Below, piece after piece: positions 1 to 9,283 of a stretch of 64,000 bases of DNA. The DNA comes from JBPYCR01 sp051846935 (GTDB taxonomy: Bacteria > Bacillota > Bacilli > Bacillales > Amphibacillaceae). Where the stretch lies: assembly GCF_051846935.1 (NCBI RefSeq), contig NZ_JBPYCS010000009.1, forward strand, positions 36,749 through 100,748, written 5' to 3'. The notes below the pieces were generated by a model. It made no database searches, was not told the origin of the DNA, and was given only the letters and a program-made list of their open reading frames with translations. The number at the start of each line of letters is the position of its first letter. The stretch's first letter is position 1. The translations under genes were made by a program, and so were the position numbers.

Positions 1-4
1 CCTT

Positions 5-1300
5 TTAGTAAATAAAGCCAAGCCATAAATACAAGCCGACTAATGTAATAAACAACGTAGGTACCGTTAGCAATAGCCCTACTTTAAAATAATAACCCCA
101 CGTAATTTTTACGCCTTTCGTTTGAAGCACATGAAGCCATAAAAGCGTCGCTAGTGAACCAATGGGCGTTATTTTTGGACCTAAATCGGAACCAATTATA
201 TTGGCATAAATAAGTGATTCCCTAACGATACCGGTTGTGCTCGTCTCCGCTATTGCTAATGCATCAATCATAACGGTCGGCATATTATTCATTATCGATG
301 ATAAAATTGCAGCAATAAAGCCCATTCCTATCGTAGCGGCGAATACACCCTCAGCAGCGATCGTTTCAATAACATCTGCCAACACACTAGTAAGTCCTAC
401 ATTACGTAGTCCATACACTACGACATACATACCAATAGAGAAAAATACAATTGCCCAAGGTGCACTTTTTAGTACCATTCTTACATTTACTGCAGAGCTT
501 GTACGAGAAATAAAAAGAAATAAAAGAGCAACGATCCCTGCTACCAAAGACACCGGAATTGCTAACGTCTCACTGACAAAATAACCGACGAGTAAAATGA
601 TCAGAACGCCCCAGGATAAATAAAACAAACGTAGATCCTTCAAAGCAGCTGCTGGTTTTTTTAACTGTGTTACTTCATAATTTCGAGGAATGCTTTTCCG
701 AAAAAACAAATACAATACAACAATACTTGCTCCGAGACTAAACATATTCGGCACAACCATGCGAACCGCATATTCTAAAAATCCGATATTAAAAAAGTCT
801 GCTGAAACAATGTTTACAAGGTTGCTTACGACAAAGGGTAATGAAGTTGTATCTGCAATAAACCCAGATGCCATCACAAACGGAAGCACAATCTTTTCCT
901 TAAAATCAAGTGCTCGTACCATCGCAAGTACAATTGGCGTTAAAATTAGAGCAGCCCCATCGTTTGCAAACAAGGCAGCAACAAGTGCACCGAGCAATGT
1001 CACAAGAATAAACATTTTCAAACCATTTCCATTGGCAACGCGTGCCATATGTAATGCTGCCCATTCGAAAAAGCCTATCTCATCTAAAATTAAAGAGATA
1101 ATAATTAACGCAACAAAGGTTAACGTGGCGTTCCATACGATGCTAGTTACATCGATCACGTCTCCAAAGGATACTACACCGACAAGTAATGCTAGAAGTG
1201 CGCCCATACAAGCAGACCAGCCAATTGATAAGCCTCGTGGCTGCCAAATAACAAAAATTAATGTTAATACAAAAATAATTACGGCTAAATATACAAGCAT
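5..1300 (-). CDS. arsB: Arsenite efflux membrane protein ArsB
   Basis: A 431-residue, very hydrophobic protein with about 11-12 membrane segments. It exports arsenite or antimonite across the cytoplasmic membrane. Length and sequence track the ArsB of staphylococcal plasmids, for example the early VIWQPRGLSIG stretch, the NDGAALILTPIVLAMVR loop and the late GSDLGPKITPIGSLATLLWLH block. The ATG at 1300 follows GGAGGAAAG. The gene is complete, with its stop at positions 5-7. It lies 29 bp behind the ArsR-type regulator, so the two form a small arsRB operon. No arsA or arsC is present on this side. Confidence 0.93.
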   Translation of the reverse strand: MLVYLAVIIFVLTLIFVIWQPRGLSIGWSACMGALLALLVGVVSFGDVIDVTSIVWNATLTFVALIIISLILDEIGFFEWAALHMARVANGNGLKMFILVTLLGALVAALFANDGAALILTPIVLAMVRALDFKEKIVLPFVMASGFIADTTSLPFVVSNLVNIVSADFFNIGFLEYAVRMVVPNMFSLGASIVVLYLFFRKSIPRNYEVTQLKKPAAALKDLRLFYLSWGVLIILLVGYFVSETLAIPVSLVAGIVALLFLFISRTSSAVNVRMVLKSAPWAIVFFSIGMYVVVYGLRNVGLTSVLADVIETIAAEGVFAATIGMGFIAAILSSIMNNMPTVMIDALAIAETSTTGIVRESLIYANIIGSDLGPKITPIGSLATLLWLHVLQTKGVKITWGYYFKVGLLLTVPTLFITLVGLYLWLGFIY

Positions 1301-1329
1301 CTCTTTCCTCCAAAATTTGCGGTACTCAC

Positions 1330-1662
1330 TTATTTACAAACAATTCTTTTCCGATTGATCTCTAGCTCCTTCACTTGTGTCGCTACAGAGGGCAGCGTGT
1401 TCATTAGATGAAGCAATAAAGGATAATAAGGATGATAGCGATTTAAAGAATAAAAGTTCCACTTCCCTCTTTTATCTTCCAAGATCAAATCGACTTGCTT
1501 TAATTTACGTATGTGCTGACTAATCGAAGGCTGGCTCATTCCAAGCAGCTCAACTAATTCACATACACAAAATGTATCCATTGTTAAAAAAGCAATTATT
1601 TTTAGGCGTGTTTCCTCCCCAATTGCTTTTAGAACATCTTCTGCAAGTGCAAATGAACACAA
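1330..1662 (-). CDS. arsR: ArsR/SmtB-family metalloregulator
   Basis: A 110-residue winged-helix repressor. In this family As(III)/Sb(III) binding to cysteines releases the operator. Visible features are a Cys-Val-Cys pair at residues 32-34 at the start of the recognition region (FCVCELVELL), the helix-turn-helix MSQPSISQHIRKLKQ, and a further Cys near the C-terminus. The start is TTG at 1662, placed 7 nt behind GAGGAGG. It precedes arsB in the same operon and should autoregulate through the dyad upstream. The inducing metal is inferred from arsB. Confidence 0.9.
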   Translation of the reverse strand: MCSFALAEDVLKAIGEETRLKIIAFLTMDTFCVCELVELLGMSQPSISQHIRKLKQVDLILEDKRGKWNFYSLNRYHPYYPLLLHLMNTLPSVATQVKELEINRKRIVCK

Positions 1663-1681
1663 ATTTAATCCTCCTCATCAT

Positions 1682-1726
1682 ATAAATAAGTAGTTATGCA
1701 TTTTATAAAAATTATACATTATTTAT
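1682..1726. promoter_or_regulatory. Candidate ArsR operator dyad
   Basis: Directly upstream of arsR, ATAAATAA (1682-1689) is mirrored by TTATTTAT (1719-1726) across an AT-rich spacer that includes TATACAT/ATGCATA-like half sites. This position, overlapping where the arsR promoter must lie, suits autoregulation. The boundaries are inferred. Confidence 0.4.
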
Positions 1727-1849
1727 TATAAATTTAGTTCATTATATAATCAATCGATTATTTGTAAAAGTAATGTACAGAAATAGAGGAAGGAAAACAA
1801 AGCATTTTTAATTCACATCGTACATGAGCTCGTGTATACGTTGTAGCCT

Positions 1850-2128
1850 TTATAAATGAAGCTGATGCTTTTCTTTTAAAGAATGTGGGGCTAATTTAAC
1901 GAGTTGCTGTAATAAAAATGCGGCAATTGCTAAATCATCGATAATCCCAAATCCTAAAATAAAATCAGGAATTAAGTCAAATGGAAAAACGATATAACCA
2001 ACAATTGTCACAGCAAAAAATGCTTTTTTTCCAATCGACACTTCATTCGCAAAGAAAAAATCCTTTAAAAATGGGAGCGATTTATGAAATTTTGCTAGAA
2101 AAGCAAATCGGTGAAACAATCGATTCAT
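1850..2128 (-). CDS. YkvA-like DUF1232 small membrane protein
   Basis: A 92-residue protein carrying the DUF1232/YkvA signature: a hydrophobic segment of the form YIVFPFDLIPDFILGFGIIDDLAIA, followed by a short charged tail. ATG at 2128 is preceded by GGAGG. Members are small membrane-associated proteins of unknown function. It stands alone between arsR and typA on the same strand, with more than 180 bp on each side, so it is probably transcribed on its own. Confidence 0.75.
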   Translation of the reverse strand: MNRLFHRFAFLAKFHKSLPFLKDFFFANEVSIGKKAFFAVTIVGYIVFPFDLIPDFILGFGIIDDLAIAAFLLQQLVKLAPHSLKEKHQLHL

Positions 2129-2251
2129 ACTAGAACCTCCATTCGGATATTATGATTAGGTTTATTTTTCCACCTATTATTTCTTACTGTTTTTTTCGTT
2201 CGAACTTGTGTGTATTTCTAGAAAAAGTTAGTCAATTCTGTTGTTTTACAT

Positions 2252-2302
2252 TACTGGCGGACGCTCTTTCACGGCCCTGCACCTCAAACCGTCTCGCTGG
2301 TT
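2252..2302 (-). repeat. Fragment of the GC-rich dispersed repeat
   Basis: The stretch beginning CTGGCGGACGCT and continuing through CACGGCCCTGCACCTC matches, with mismatches, the left half of the fuller copy at 13590-13707 (AGGCGGACGCTTTCCGCGGG and following). It is markedly GC-richer than its surroundings and non-coding. Confidence 0.5.
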
Positions 2303-2365
2303 GCTGTCATGTGTTTTAAACAATCGTATTACTGCAGTTCTTTTTTTAAAAAACTTATAAACAAA

Positions 2366-2397
2366 GTCAGCGTAATTAAGTTGCATTATACGCTGAC
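2366..2397 (-). terminator. Terminator of typA
   Basis: Perfect 9-bp stem GTCAGCGTA/TACGCTGAC located just after the typA stop, followed on the minus strand by TTTGTTTAT. Confidence 0.7.
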
Positions 2398-2411
2398 CTG
2401 TACATTATCTT

Positions 2412-4241
2412 CTACTCACTTTTTTGACGTTTTGCCGCTTTTTCTCTTTCGTTTTTATTCAATATTTTTTTACGTAGTCGAACAGCCTTTGGAGTAACTT
2501 CACAATACTCATCATCATCCAAATATTCGATCGCTTCCTCTAACGACATCGCTCGAGCCTTTTTAATCGTCGTTGTTTGATCTTTATGCGCGGAACGTAT
2601 ATTAGTCAAATGCTTTTCTTTTGTAATATTAACTGTCAAATCATTTTCCCGATTATGCTCACCAACAATCATACCAGCATATACTTCTGTCCCCGGTTCA
2701 ATGAAAATGACTCCGCGATCTTCTAAATGCATGATGCCGTAAGTTGTTGCTTTTCCGGCCTCTAAACTAACGAGCACCCCTTGTCGACGACCGCCAACCT
2801 GACCCTTTACAACTGGCTCATAATCACTAAACGTATGATTTAATATACCGTACCCTCTCGTTTGCGATAGAAACTCCGTTGTATATCCTAGTAAACCACG
2901 TGAAGGTACTTTAAATTCGAGACGAACTTGCCCATTCCCTTGGTTCACCATATCCAGCATTTCACCTTTACGAGCACCAATAGACTCCATTACAGCACCT
3001 GTATACGCTTCTGGAACGTCAATTTGAACGCGCTCCATTGGCTCACACAATTTACCATCTATTTCCTTCAAAATAACTTTCGGCTTGGATAACTGTAGCT
3101 CATAGCCTTCTCTACGCATGTTTTCCACAAGTATTGATAAGTGAAGCTCTCCACGTCCAGATACGATCCATGCATCAGGAGAATCCGTTGGATCAACCCG
3201 TAAGCTAACATCCGTCTCTAATTGAGTTAAAAGCCGCTCTTCAATTTTTGCCGATGTAATATACTTCCCATCTTTTCCAGCAAATGGACTATTGTTAACT
3301 AAAAAAGTCATTTGCAATGTCGGCTCATCAATTCGAAGCATTGGTAGCGCATCCGGATGTTCTTTCGGACAAATTGTTTCCCCGATATTAATATCATCCA
3401 TTCCAGATACTGCTACAATATCGCCTGCTTTTGCTTCGTCTATTTCAATCCTTTTAAGTCCGATAAAACCAAATAGCTTCGTAACACGGAATGATTTTGT
3501 TGTACCATCTTTTTTCATAACGACTACTTGCTGACCGACGCGAATTTTTCCGCGAAAGACGCGGCCAATACCGACACGACCAACGTAATCATTATAATCA
3601 AGCAATGTTACTTGGAACTGTAAAGGTTCTCCACTCGTATCCACCGGGGCAGGGATATGGTTTAATATCATTTTAAACACAGGTTCCATTGTTTCACTTT
3701 GCTGCTCTGGCTCTTCTCCTGATGTACCATTTAAAGCAGACGCATAGACAACCGGAAACTCCAGCTGCTCATCATCTGCACCGAGATCAATAAATAGATC
3801 GAGCACTTCATCAATAACTTCACTCGGTCGTGCATTCGGTCGATCAATTTTATTTAAGACAACGATCGGAGTCAATTTCTGTTCTAATGCCTTTTTTAGA
3901 ACAAAGCGAGTTTGCGGCATTGTTCCTTCATAAGCATCAACGACTAAAATAACGCCGTCAACCATTTTCATAATCCGTTCAACTTCTCCACCGAAATCAG
4001 CATGTCCAGGTGTATCTAAAATGTTAATCGTTGTATCGTTATATTGAATCGCCGTATTTTTGGCTAAAATTGTAATACCTCGTTCTTTTTCTATATCTCC
4101 AGAATCCATCGCTCTTGTTTCTACATGTTCATTTTCTCGAAAGGTTCCAGAATACTTTAATAACTGGTCAACCAATGTTGTTTTTCCATGGTCTACGTGG
4201 GCGATAATAGCGATGTTTCGAATGTCTTCTCTTAAGTGCAT
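2412..4241 (-). CDS. typA: Translational GTPase TypA/BipA
   Basis: A 609-residue ribosome-binding GTPase of the EF-G/LepA group, involved in ribosome assembly and stress or cold adaptation. GTPase motifs are visible: AHVDHGKTT (residues 14-22), the switch I region GDIEKERGITI, DTPGHADF and NKIDRPNA. EF-G-like domains and the BipA-specific C-terminal domain follow. The length fits the family (about 600-615). ATG at 4241 sits behind GAGGAG. It is monocistronic, with a good terminator downstream. Confidence 0.97.
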   Translation of the reverse strand: MHLREDIRNIAIIAHVDHGKTTLVDQLLKYSGTFRENEHVETRAMDSGDIEKERGITILAKNTAIQYNDTTINILDTPGHADFGGEVERIMKMVDGVILVVDAYEGTMPQTRFVLKKALEQKLTPIVVLNKIDRPNARPSEVIDEVLDLFIDLGADDEQLEFPVVYASALNGTSGEEPEQQSETMEPVFKMILNHIPAPVDTSGEPLQFQVTLLDYNDYVGRVGIGRVFRGKIRVGQQVVVMKKDGTTKSFRVTKLFGFIGLKRIEIDEAKAGDIVAVSGMDDINIGETICPKEHPDALPMLRIDEPTLQMTFLVNNSPFAGKDGKYITSAKIEERLLTQLETDVSLRVDPTDSPDAWIVSGRGELHLSILVENMRREGYELQLSKPKVILKEIDGKLCEPMERVQIDVPEAYTGAVMESIGARKGEMLDMVNQGNGQVRLEFKVPSRGLLGYTTEFLSQTRGYGILNHTFSDYEPVVKGQVGGRRQGVLVSLEAGKATTYGIMHLEDRGVIFIEPGTEVYAGMIVGEHNRENDLTVNITKEKHLTNIRSAHKDQTTTIKKARAMSLEEAIEYLDDDEYCEVTPKAVRLRKKILNKNEREKAAKRQKSE

Positions 4242-4344
4242 AAAAGTACGCTCCTCTAATTAAATATGAATCAAACTATACCATTATATCATAAAACCGG
4301 ACAATTACATTAAATTCCAAATATTTATTATAAAAAGATTTCCT

Positions 4345-5676
4345 TTACTTTGAAAAGTGCATCGTAAACTTCGCACCACCAAGGACGGATTGATTAACCG
4401 TTATCCTCCCTTTCGATTGCTCCACAATCGCACGTGCAATAGCTAGTCCTAGTCCCGTTTCTCCATTTTGTCCCTTTACGAACCGGTGAAAAATATGAGG
4501 GAGCAAATCGTCTGGAATGCCTTCTCCATCATCTTCAATTACGAGTACAACTTCACCATTTTCTTCATTCCCAGTAATTTTTACTGTTGAAGCGGCATAG
4601 CGTACACCGTTCGTTAAAATATTTAATAACGCGCGAAGCAACTTATCTTCATCAACATAAAGGAAAAGCTGCTCATCCACCTTTAGTTGAACATGAATAT
4701 TTTTTTCTTTAATAAACGGCAATACTCTTTCCATCACTCTTTCCAAAAGCGATGCTATATTTACCTTTGATGGGTCGTAGCCGAACGGCTCACTATCCAG
4801 TTTTGCCAATAAAATCATTTCATTAATAATTTTTTTAAGTCGGTTCACTTCTGCAATCATCACATTAAGATGCTGTGCTGCTTCGTCTTTATTGAAAACA
4901 CCATCTTTTATCCCTTCCGCATATCCTTGGATCGTCATTAAAGGTGTTTTAAGCTCATGGCTCGCATTTTGAAAGAATATTTGCTGTGCATTCATATACC
5001 GTTGCAATTCCTTTGCCATTTCATACACACTTTGCTCAACTTCCCTAATTTCTCCAGTAGCTTTCACACGTTCGATCGAGTCAAATTGTCTCTTTTCAAT
5101 CTTTTTTAATTGACGCTTCAACCTTGTTAACGGTGTTACTAATTTGTTCGTCATAAAATAACTAAGCAAAACCGCTGCTAATGCGCCGATTAAAAATACG
5201 ATGAACAGTCGCAAAATAAAGTTTTGTTGAACCGTTTGCAAATCATTTACCGGCGTGAGCAATATTAATTCAAGCCCTGTGCTTTCTGGATAAAATATTT
5301 TTTTTGAAGTGACAAACTTATTGTTTTTATATTCCCACAAACCTTCACGATTATCGGTGAAATTATTATTTTCAGCAAATCCTTGAACAATCTCTACCGG
5401 CATCGTAGAAAAGTAGACGGAGTTCTCATATCGATCATACAAAATGAGCTGTAAATTTTGTTCTTCAAGGAAGTGACTAAATTGTCCGATATTTTGACTA
5501 TTCCCGTACTCCTCCGTTAAAAAACGTACGAGCAATTCTCCCTTCTGTTCCAGTTGTCTTTCTTCATCTTGAATAAGTAAATTGAGAATTAAAGAGTAAA
5601 TAACAAAACCAGTAACAGCCATCACAACGAATAGCAATGCAGTGAAAGCTGCATTTAATTGATATTGCAGCTTCAT
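4345..5676 (-). CDS. cssS: Sensor histidine kinase, CssS type
   Basis: A 443-residue membrane histidine kinase. It has a transmembrane helix at about residues 9-31, an extracytoplasmic domain to about residue 150, a second helix at about 153-175, a HAMP-like linker, the phospho-acceptor box ASHELKTPL near residue 240, and HATPase motifs (NILTNGVRYA, EDDGEGIP, GETGLGLAIA). It overlaps the regulator gene by 4 nt (ATGA). The regulator strongly resembles CssR and the divergent gene is an htrA homologue, the same arrangement as B. subtilis cssRS-htrB. The inferred role is sensing secretion or misfolding stress at the membrane surface. Confidence 0.88.
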   Translation of the reverse strand: MKLQYQLNAAFTALLFVVMAVTGFVIYSLILNLLIQDEERQLEQKGELLVRFLTEEYGNSQNIGQFSHFLEEQNLQLILYDRYENSVYFSTMPVEIVQGFAENNNFTDNREGLWEYKNNKFVTSKKIFYPESTGLELILLTPVNDLQTVQQNFILRLFIVFLIGALAAVLLSYFMTNKLVTPLTRLKRQLKKIEKRQFDSIERVKATGEIREVEQSVYEMAKELQRYMNAQQIFFQNASHELKTPLMTIQGYAEGIKDGVFNKDEAAQHLNVMIAEVNRLKKIINEMILLAKLDSEPFGYDPSKVNIASLLERVMERVLPFIKEKNIHVQLKVDEQLFLYVDEDKLLRALLNILTNGVRYAASTVKITGNEENGEVVLVIEDDGEGIPDDLLPHIFHRFVKGQNGETGLGLAIARAIVEQSKGRITVNQSVLGGAKFTMHFSK

Positions 5677-6359
5677 TCGATATCATCTTTCCGTAAACGA
5701 TAACCAAATCCCCAAACCGTTTCCAATGGGATGGCGTCGAACTTTTTCCGTATACGCTTAATTAAATCATCTACTGCACGATCACTGCCAAAATAATCAT
5801 GCCCCCATACATGCTGTAAAAGTTCTTCTCTTGAAAAGGCTCGATTTGGATGTTCAGCAAATAATAGAAGCATGTCAAATTCCTTAGCTGTCACTTCAAA
5901 TTGTTCCCCACGCCAATATATTTGACGTTCATTTATATATATAACTAGATGATTAACTGTAATTTTCTGCAATTGATTCGTTTTATCCTGTTTAGGCTGT
6001 GCTCGTTTAAAGAGCCTTTTCACACGTGCAACAAGCTCACGAGGACTAAATGGTTTTGTAAGGTAATCGTCACTACCTAGCTCCAAACCAAGGATTTTAT
6101 CAATTTCTTCATCTTTTGCCGAAATTATAATAATAGGAACATCACTTTTATTTCGTATCTGCTTACAAAACTCATATCCGTCCATTCCTGGCAACATAAT
6201 ATCTAAAATCCACATATCTGGTGGGTTTGTTTCCCATAGCTCTTGTGCTTTTTCTGCCTGTTCAAAAACAGAGACAAAGTAGCCCTCCTTTTGTAAATAC
6301 GCAGATACAATATGTTGAATATTCGGATCATCTTCTACAATTCCAATATGATAAGTCAC
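5673..6359 (-). CDS. cssR: OmpR-family response regulator, CssR type
   Basis: A 228-residue regulator with a receiver domain (acidic pocket EDD at 9-11, phospho-acceptor Asp53 in WILDIMLPG, conserved Lys in YLTKPF) and a C-terminal winged helix (FDMLLLFAEHPNRAFSREELL, WGHDYFGSDRAVDDLIKRIRKK, GFGYR). The last two blocks closely match B. subtilis CssR. The start is GTG at 6359 behind GGAGGTG. It is transcribed with the kinase and divergently from htrA, whose promoter it probably activates. Confidence 0.9.
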   Translation of the reverse strand: MTYHIGIVEDDPNIQHIVSAYLQKEGYFVSVFEQAEKAQELWETNPPDMWILDIMLPGMDGYEFCKQIRNKSDVPIIIISAKDEEIDKILGLELGSDDYLTKPFSPRELVARVKRLFKRAQPKQDKTNQLQKITVNHLVIYINERQIYWRGEQFEVTAKEFDMLLLFAEHPNRAFSREELLQHVWGHDYFGSDRAVDDLIKRIRKKFDAIPLETVWGFGYRLRKDDIE

Positions 6360-6487
6360 ATCAGCACCTCCATCGTAAAACGTATCGTAATTTCATTTTT
6401 GCATATGTTAAGAAAAGTGAACAGCGATTTATATTTTTTTACACATATTTCCCACAATTTTACCAAATGCATACCTAGATCCGTAGA

Positions 6488-6493
6488 TATAAT
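6488..6493 (+). promoter_or_regulatory. -10 element of the htrA promoter with a weak -35
   Basis: TATAAT lies 30 bp before the htrA start. The hexamer 17 bp upstream (AAATGC) is far from TTGACA, as expected for an activator-dependent promoter. Further upstream are T-rich repeats of the TTTTACAC/TTCCCACA kind, which may be CssR half-sites. Binding is inferred from the B. subtilis system. Confidence 0.45.
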
Positions 6494-6523
6494 AACGATA
6501 GCAGAAAAGAAAGGGTGATTGGT

Positions 6524-7795
6524 GTGAAACATAATGATGAGCAAAATAACGCTAAACATGATTTATCTCTCGAAGATAGTACGTATACAAATACGATAAA
6601 CCAAGAAAAACGAGACCATAAACGAAAGTCCACCAAAAAAGGAATGCTCACACATGTATTGAGCGGAATAACGGGAGGTGTAATTGCTGCAACAATTATA
6701 CTCATGATGCTTATTACAAATATACTACCTATTTCTGAAGCACATGAAAACCAAGCCCAAGCTTCACAGCCTGAGAGCAATGTCCAACACGTTTCTACCG
6801 ACGTATTAAGTGAAGAACAGCCTTTAAATATCGAAAACGTAACGAAAGCCGTTGTAGGAGTTACGAATTTACAGCAGCAGGATATATGGACAAACTCAGA
6901 GCAAGCCGGTACTGGGACTGGGGTCATCTATAAAAAAGAAAATGGGAAAGCATATATTGTTACAAATCATCACGTTGTCGATAAAGCAGAACAAGTAGAA
7001 ATTGATCTAGGTGATGGAAAAACAGCCGAAGCAAAAATATTAGGCACCGATGCGTTATCCGATTTAGCTGTTCTTGAAATTGATGGAGAAGGTGTGGAAA
7101 CAGTCGCTCAATTTGCCTCATCGGAAAAATTACAAGTAGGTCAAACGGTGATCGCTATTGGCAACCCACTTGGATCTGAATTTGCGGGTACGGTAACAAA
7201 AGGGATAATTAGTGGATTAAATCGCTCTATAGAGGTTGATACAAATGGAGATCGGCAACCAGACTGGATTACAGAAGTAATTCAAACAGACGCAGCAATT
7301 AATCCAGGAAATAGCGGAGGCGCATTAGTAAACCCCGAAGGTAAAGTAATTGGCATCAATTCGATGAAAATTGCCCAACAAGCAGTGGAAGGTATCGGTT
7401 TTGCAATTCCAAGTGATACAGCATTGCCAATTATTAAGCAGTTGGAAACAGACGGAGAAATTATCCGGCCGCTAATCGGCATCCGAACAGCAGCAGTTAA
7501 CCAAGTTCCGTTACAATACCAACATAAAGTTATTCTACCGCAGAACGTTAAAGGAGGAATGGTCATTGCAAATGTACAATCCGAATCTCCAGCTGATAAA
7601 GCAGGGCTAAAGCAATTTGATATTATTACAAAAATTAATGGAGAGCCCATCTCTACTCTTCTCGACTTGCGAGTGTATATGTATAATAATACTGAAATCG
7701 GCGACACATTAGTAATTGAATATGTCCGTGAAGGAAAACTGGAAACAACAGAATTAACATTAATAAATCCAAAAGAAAGTAGCATTTCCGAATAA
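6524..7795 (+). CDS. htrA: HtrA/DegP-family serine protease with PDZ domain
   Basis: A 423-residue membrane-anchored quality-control protease. It has a basic N-terminal cytoplasmic tail, one transmembrane helix (roughly residues 45-67), a trypsin-like domain and a C-terminal PDZ domain (about 320-410). Counting from the upstream GTG at 6515, the triad is His153 (TNHHVV), Asp183 (SDLAVL) and Ser267 (PGNSGG). I prefer GTG at 6524 because AAAGGGTGA sits just ahead of it; the GTG at 6515 lies inside that site. It is divergent from cssRS, so it is most like B. subtilis htrA/htrB. It probably degrades misfolded secreted proteins. Confidence 0.92.
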   Translation: MKHNDEQNNAKHDLSLEDSTYTNTINQEKRDHKRKSTKKGMLTHVLSGITGGVIAATIILMMLITNILPISEAHENQAQASQPESNVQHVSTDVLSEEQPLNIENVTKAVVGVTNLQQQDIWTNSEQAGTGTGVIYKKENGKAYIVTNHHVVDKAEQVEIDLGDGKTAEAKILGTDALSDLAVLEIDGEGVETVAQFASSEKLQVGQTVIAIGNPLGSEFAGTVTKGIISGLNRSIEVDTNGDRQPDWITEVIQTDAAINPGNSGGALVNPEGKVIGINSMKIAQQAVEGIGFAIPSDTALPIIKQLETDGEIIRPLIGIRTAAVNQVPLQYQHKVILPQNVKGGMVIANVQSESPADKAGLKQFDIITKINGEPISTLLDLRVYMYNNTEIGDTLVIEYVREGKLETTELTLINPKESSISE

Positions 7796-7872
7796 CCAAT
7801 CGAAAAACTGTGGTCGGGACAAACGCATTACATTTAACTAGTTGAAATCTTATTTAGAATAGAACCACAGGA

Positions 7873-7912
7873 AAGACACAAGTGCGACATTCGCCGCACA
7901 GTGTCTTCTTTA
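7873..7912 (+). terminator. Terminator of htrA
   Basis: Stem AAGACAC/GTGTCTT with an inner GTGCG/CGCAC stem, followed by CTTT. An outer CTGTGGT (7806)/ACCACAG (7864) pair lies just upstream. Confidence 0.6.
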
Positions 7913-8066
7913 TAGCATGCAGCAAGTGAGCCGACGAATGATTTTCTCACATAAGTCTACGTATATTTACAGTGGTACTCTCATTCGTTCATTCAAAATT
8001 TCGATTAGCTGCTTCGTTACGTCCCGCCCTTTGTTTTTTCTTTGTACTTGTTTATTTTATTTAGAA

Positions 8067-8717
8067 TTATTTAGAACTTCGATAATGTCGTACTTTTTCA
8101 TTCAATGACCCGTCAATATCCGCTGCTAAATAAGCTTCTACATCTTCTGATGAACCGACTAGTTCATCCTTATTCGGATACATTTCAGTATAATCATCAT
8201 GATCGCCATAAAAATCCGAAGGTGTTTCGGAGGTTCCATATTGGCTAACAGCTTGCCACGTATCCTCAGCATCAAATCCGACGTTTTCTTCGCTTTCTTC
8301 ATTTACACGAAAGCTCGGACTAAAAATTTCCTCCTCAACCGGGCGACTCCGTGTAAATGCAGCATTTTCAGCATGCTCACGGCATCTGTCTGTCGTAGGA
8401 ACTGCGGTAAGTCTTTCGTAAGAAATATCACGGCCGCATTTCGTACATACGCCATACGTACCTTCTTCAATCGCATGGATTGCTTCGTTAATATCTTCTA
8501 GTTCCTTTTCAGCATGCTCGACTAATGCAAGGTCTTTCCCTCTTTCAAAGGTTTCCGTTCCCATATCAGCAGGATGATTGTCGTACATTGAAAGCTCACC
8601 AACTGCTTCCGATGATTGTACGGTAAGGCCATAGCGATTATCCATGTGCTGGATCAATTCATTTTGCCTTTCATTTAATATTGACTTCAAATGATTCATT
8701 TGTTCATTTGTAAGCAT
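8067..8717 (-). CDS. yteA: TraR/DksA-type zinc-finger protein, YteA family
   Basis: A 216-residue protein. The N-terminal third is an amphipathic coiled-coil (MNHLKSILNERQNELIQHM). The middle carries a DksA/TraR finger: CTKC, then Cys-Arg-Glu-His about 17 residues later (VCTKCGRDISYERL, TDRCREHA). The last Cys of classic DksA is therefore replaced by His, as in the Bacillus YteA family. The C-terminal region is acidic. DksA-like proteins act on RNA polymerase through the secondary channel; for YteA this role is only presumed. ATG at 8717 follows GGAGGAAG. It is single, and convergent with htrA. Confidence 0.83.
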   Translation of the reverse strand: MLTNEQMNHLKSILNERQNELIQHMDNRYGLTVQSSEAVGELSMYDNHPADMGTETFERGKDLALVEHAEKELEDINEAIHAIEEGTYGVCTKCGRDISYERLTAVPTTDRCREHAENAAFTRSRPVEEEIFSPSFRVNEESEENVGFDAEDTWQAVSQYGTSETPSDFYGDHDDYTEMYPNKDELVGSSEDVEAYLAADIDGSLNEKVRHYRSSK

Positions 8718-9283
8718 ACCAATCTTCCTCCATTCACATTAAATAGTTCCGTTATCTTATTTATCCTAAAATAAAGTTCTGTAAACGATTAGCCTCATTT
8801 CACTACAAGCGCACTAGTATGTTCTCCGGTATGATTTATGTGCTAACAATCCACTTAAACGTTTAATAAGATCCATCTTGTTCATTTACTTAACAAATTC
8901 CTTGATAGTTATACTATGTGTAAATCGAAACGGATGATTCTTTAATTTTCAAACGAAAGCATGTTAATATGTGGTTAGAGAACCTAATTCATACGTCTTT
9001 GACAATATAAACAAAATCGGTTTCATAAAATGGATAAAAACGTGCGCTAATTATGTTAATTGAAATAGTAGCTATTTAGCTACAAAGAAAACAAGTTGCT
9101 TTTAACGAAAGGAAGCTACTCCTGCGGAAATGCATGCGTCTAGAGACCCACAGTAAGTGTCTTTTACGAACAAGGAGGCTCAAGCCATGCCCGTGGAAAA
9201 CTACCGCTTCTCGTTTCAAGCAACAGATTTAGCAAAATGATTTTTTTCAAAAAATTCACACTCGTTCAAAGGGAGGAACAAAC
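8718..9283. other. 566-bp intergenic region with a repeat but no gene
   Basis: This AT-rich region contains one copy of the GC-rich dispersed repeat (9095-9224). I find no gene or convincing RNA structure outside the repeat. The AGGGAGG site at its right end belongs to the downstream dehydrogenase gene. Confidence 0.6.
9095..9224 (+). repeat. GC-rich dispersed repeat, type A, 130 bp
   Basis: The ends are inverted: GTTGCTT (9095-9101) and AAGCAAC (9218-9224), extended by AACGA/TCGTT. The interior has ACTCCTGCGGAAATGCATGC and GGAGGCTCAAGCCATGCCCG, shared with copies at 13590-13707 (inverted) and 34641-34773. It is non-coding. Confidence 0.75.

Noticed and set aside
237..1358. Long plus-strand open frames across arsB (237-584, 690-1358)
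   Set aside because: They are antisense to a convincing ArsB gene, have shadow-type composition and no ribosome sites.
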